Assembly (NCBI RefSeq): GCF_030687715.1
Contig: NZ_CP117445.1
Coordinates: forward strand, 1,546,501 to 1,610,500
Length of the DNA stretch: 64,000 nt
Reading direction: 5' to 3'
Source of the DNA: Pseudomonas sp. FP2196
GTDB taxonomy: Bacteria; Pseudomonadota; Gammaproteobacteria; Pseudomonadales; Pseudomonadaceae
Both the position numbers and the translations under genes were made by a program. Each line of letters opens with the position of its first letter. The stretch's first letter is position 1. Under the pieces are notes generated by a model. It searched no databases and was not told where the DNA came from. It was given only the letters and a program-made list of their open reading frames with translations. This document shows positions 61,827-64,000 of the stretch, one piece after another.

Positions 61827-61897
61827 GCCATCGCGAGCGGGCTCGTTCCTACAGTTGGAACGCATTTCCCTGTAGGAGTGAGCCTGCTCGCGATGGC
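61827..61897. repeat. REP doublet (TGTAGGARYGAGCCTGCTCGCGATGGC)
   Basis: Inverted arms GCCATCGCGAGCGGGCTCGT and TGAGCCTGCTCGCGATGGC with TCCTACA/TGTAGGA inside flank a 17-bp centre, between the convergent dehydrogenase and EamA genes. Confidence 0.85.
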
Positions 61898-61917
61898 AAT
61901 TTCAGTTGCACGCTGTG

Positions 61918-62826
61918 CTAACGGGCCGCCACCTCAGCTGACTTCACCACCGCCGGCTTCAACACCAGCCACAACGCCAGTGCGATCAACACCCCGCCAT
62001 ACAGATGCGCCATCGACAACGGCTCATCGAGCAACAGCGCCCCCCACAACACACCGAACGCCGGGATCATGAAGGTCACGGTCATCGACTTCACCGGGCC
62101 GATGGAGCTGAGCAGACGGAAGTAAATGATGTAGGCGAACGCCGTACAACCCAGGCCCAGCCCAAGCAGCGACAGCCAGACATTCCAGCCGCCCCAGCTG
62201 GCCGGTGGCGAGGTGATCACGCTGTAACCGAACAGCGGCAACAGGAACACAGTCGCCCCGAGCATGCTGCCCAGTGCCGACAAGCGGCTGTCCAGCCCGC
62301 CGGCCTGATCCAGCCAGCGTCGCGCGAGGAATCCTGCGAAGCCGTAACAGGTGGTCGCCAGCAGGCAGGCGAAGGCGCCCATCAGCAGTTCGAGATCGAA
62401 GGCCACAGGACCTGCGCGCGTCAGCACGCCGACGCCGAACAACCCCAGAAACACGCCCGTCAGCTTGGCGACGGTGAGTTTTTCGCTGAAGAACAACCCG
62501 CCAATCAGCACGCCCATCAATGGCGTGGTGGCGTTGAAAATCGCCGAGTAACCCGCCGGCAGCACTTGCGCCGCCACCGAATAGAACGTCGCCGGAATGC
62601 CTGAGTTGATCACGCCCAGCAACATCACGGTTTTCAGCTTGCCCTTGAAATCCCAGCTGATCCGCATCAGCCCAAGGATCACCAGCAGACCGACGGCCGC
62701 AATCGACACACGGAAGAACGCCGTCGGAATGGTGCCGATCACCGGCGCAATAATGCGCATGAACAGGAAGCTCGCGCCCCAGATGGCTGCCAGCGACAGC
62801 ATGCGGAAAATATCGACGGGGCTCAC
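61918..62826 (-). CDS. EamA/DMT-family transporter
   Basis: The 302-residue protein has ten hydrophobic helices in two EamA repeats, beginning MLSLAAIWGASFLFMRIIAPVIG and ending LYGGVLIALALWLVLKP. It is an inner-membrane exporter-like protein of unknown substrate. It is convergent with the semialdehyde dehydrogenase gene and so is not part of that operon; divergent from aceK. Typical length for the family (about 300). Confidence 0.87.
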   Translation of the reverse strand: MSPVDIFRMLSLAAIWGASFLFMRIIAPVIGTIPTAFFRVSIAAVGLLVILGLMRISWDFKGKLKTVMLLGVINSGIPATFYSVAAQVLPAGYSAIFNATTPLMGVLIGGLFFSEKLTVAKLTGVFLGLFGVGVLTRAGPVAFDLELLMGAFACLLATTCYGFAGFLARRWLDQAGGLDSRLSALGSMLGATVFLLPLFGYSVITSPPASWGGWNVWLSLLGLGLGCTAFAYIIYFRLLSSIGPVKSMTVTFMIPAFGVLWGALLLDEPLSMAHLYGGVLIALALWLVLKPAVVKSAEVAAR

Positions 62827-63053
62827 GGTGGTGCTCCTTGCTTGATCGGGACGAGAGTGTTGCCGAGCGCCTTAACGATGGCAACCGCTAATCGGGCATT
62901 TAATTTGGGTCTGACCGGTCCATTGTTTACGCCGGCAACCAATAATCCCAGCCGTGTGCAACCACGACGCGGTTTTGGCAGAAATTGCACTTCTCCTCAG
63001 GCCGGTTCCGTGGCTAAGCTCAAGCATTCCGAATGCACGCAGAGGTTTCATCT

Positions 63054-64000
63054 ATGCCGCAGCCATGGCCAGCCACCGACATCGCCCGCATGATCCTCGC
63101 TGGCTTCGACGACTATCGCGAGCATTTCCGCCGGATTACCGACGGCGCCCGGGAGCGATTCGAGCAGGCGCGCTGGCAGGAGATTCAGACGGCGTCGGCG
63201 GCGCGGATCAACCTCTATGAAGAAAAGGTCGGCGAAACCATCGCCCGGCTGCGTGAGTATTTCGACGACGAAACGCTGATGGACGTCAGTTGCTGGCCGT
63301 TGGTGAAAAGCGCCTACATCAGTGTTATCGACCTGCGCTTCGACGATGAGCTGTCCGAGACCTGGTACAACTCGATTTTCTGTGGGCTGTTCAGCCATGA
63401 CCTGATCAGCGACGGCTGCATGTTCATCCACACCACCCGGCCGAGCCTGCGCCGCGCCCGGGCCGCGCAAACCCGTACGTACAAGCCGCAAGGCCAATTG
63501 TCCGGGATGCTTGCAAGCATTTTCGCCGACTACCGCTTCAGCGAGGATTACGCCGATTTGCCGGGCGACTTGCTCAGGCTCGAAGCACAACTGCGCGAGA
63601 ACCTGCCGGACTGGGTGTGCAAGGATCCGGAACTGAGTGTCGAGCTGTTTTCTTCGGTGCTGTACCGCAACAAGGGCGCGTATCTGGTCGGGCGCATCTA
63701 CACCCGTGACGAACAGTGGCCGCTGGTGATTCCGCTGCTGCACCGCGAAGGTCGCGGGATTCAGATCGACGCGCTGATCACCGACGAAGCCGATGTGTCG
63801 ATCATCTTCTCCTTCACCCGCTCGTATTTCATGGTGGATGTGCCGGTGCCGGCGGAGTTCATCGGCTTCCTGCGGCGGATCCTTCCGGGCAAGCACATTG
63901 CCGAGCTGTACACCTCGATCGGCTTCTATAAACACGGCAAGTCCGAGTTCTACCGGGCGCTGATCAATCACCTGGCTAACACCGACGACCAGTTCATCAT
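63054..64000 (+). CDS. aceK: Isocitrate dehydrogenase kinase/phosphatase AceK, N-terminal part
   Basis: The first 315 codons of AceK are present; the gene runs off the right edge (the full protein is about 570 residues). The regulatory domain opens with [20 protein letters not shown] and holds [14 protein letters not shown]; the kinase domain begins near the window end with [15 protein letters not shown]. AceK switches isocitrate dehydrogenase between active and phosphorylated forms to route carbon to the glyoxylate bypass. ATG at 63054 follows AGAGG. It stands alone, not with aceBA, as usual in Pseudomonas. Confidence 0.95.
   Translation, partial: MPQPWPATDIARMILAGFDDYREHFRRITDGARERFEQARWQEIQTASAARINLYEEKVGETIARLREYFDDETLMDVSCWPLVKSAYISVIDLRFDDELSETWYNSIFCGLFSHDLISDGCMFIHTTRPSLRRARAAQTRTYKPQGQLSGMLASIFADYRFSEDYADLPGDLLRLEAQLRENLPDWVCKDPELSVELFSSVLYRNKGAYLVGRIYTRDEQWPLVIPLLHREGRGIQIDALITDEADVSIIFSFTRSYFMVDVPVPAEFIGFLRRILPGKHIAELYTSIGFYKHGKSEFYRALINHLANTDDQFI

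Overview
The window looks like the chromosome of a fluorescent Pseudomonas (P. fluorescens group). The basis is a high-GC coding pattern, Pseudomonas gene orders (ygfZ/sdhE/ygfX/nadB/algU-mucA-mucB-mucD; bepA/tusA/perM/bcp/gcvR/dapA/bamC/purC; rnd/ycgL/ycgN; moxR-VWA/cysK), and many REP-type inverted repeats between genes. I found no prophage, insertion sequence, CRISPR array or rRNA. One tRNA, tRNA-Ser(CGA), is present.

Layout. 0-3 kb: end of a sensor kinase, an HDOD protein, ygfZ, and divergent sdhE-ygfX. 3-9 kb: nadB on the minus strand and, divergent from it, the envelope-stress/alginate operon algU-mucA-mucB-mucD, without mucC and with two AlgU-type promoters. 9-17 kb: housekeeping genes for outer-membrane quality control (bepA, bamC), sulfur transfer (tusA), peroxide defence (bcp), glycine-cleavage control (gcvR), lysine synthesis (dapA) and purine synthesis (purC), then the tRNA. 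17-24 kb: two LysR regulators, a lone CHMI-type isomerase, a CynX-type MFS and eptA. 23.6-36 kb: conserved core genes (rnd, ycgL, a hydroxyacid dehydrogenase, a nitroreductase, ycgN, an M61-like protein without its zinc motif, an rRNA/tRNA-methylase-like protein, a YajD HNH protein, a cNMP-binding protein, oligopeptidase B, a class II glutamine amidotransferase).

36-41 kb: a LysR regulator divergent from an MFS transporter and pxpABC (5-oxoprolinase). 41-48 kb: an unrecognised low-GC gene, a VWA/MoxR pair, a DUF2442 gene, a DUF748 gene, cysK and lpxO, then a GNAT-like protein with a small basic protein. 48.5-49.8 kb: a possible 54-residue gene and an EamA exporter.

49.8-61.8 kb is the most interesting region. 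It appears to be one catabolic locus for a sugar acid: a LysR regulator and a TctCBA uptake system on the minus strand, and on the plus strand an MFS transporter, a COG3618-type lactonase and a PdxA-family dehydrogenase, followed by an enolase-superfamily sugar-acid dehydratase, an AraD1-family dehydratase and 2-oxoglutarate semialdehyde dehydrogenase. The last three enzymes fit a pentonate -> 2-keto-3-deoxypentonate -> 2-oxoglutarate semialdehyde -> 2-oxoglutarate route. A 15-bp T-N11-A motif (ATAGCCTSGGGTTAT) occurs twice between tctC and the MFS gene, and a weaker copy lies before the dehydratase, which suggests one LysR regulon. No sugar-acid kinase accompanies the PdxA-like enzyme, and some of its substrate-contact positions differ from classical PdxA. 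The window ends with an EamA transporter and the first part of aceK.
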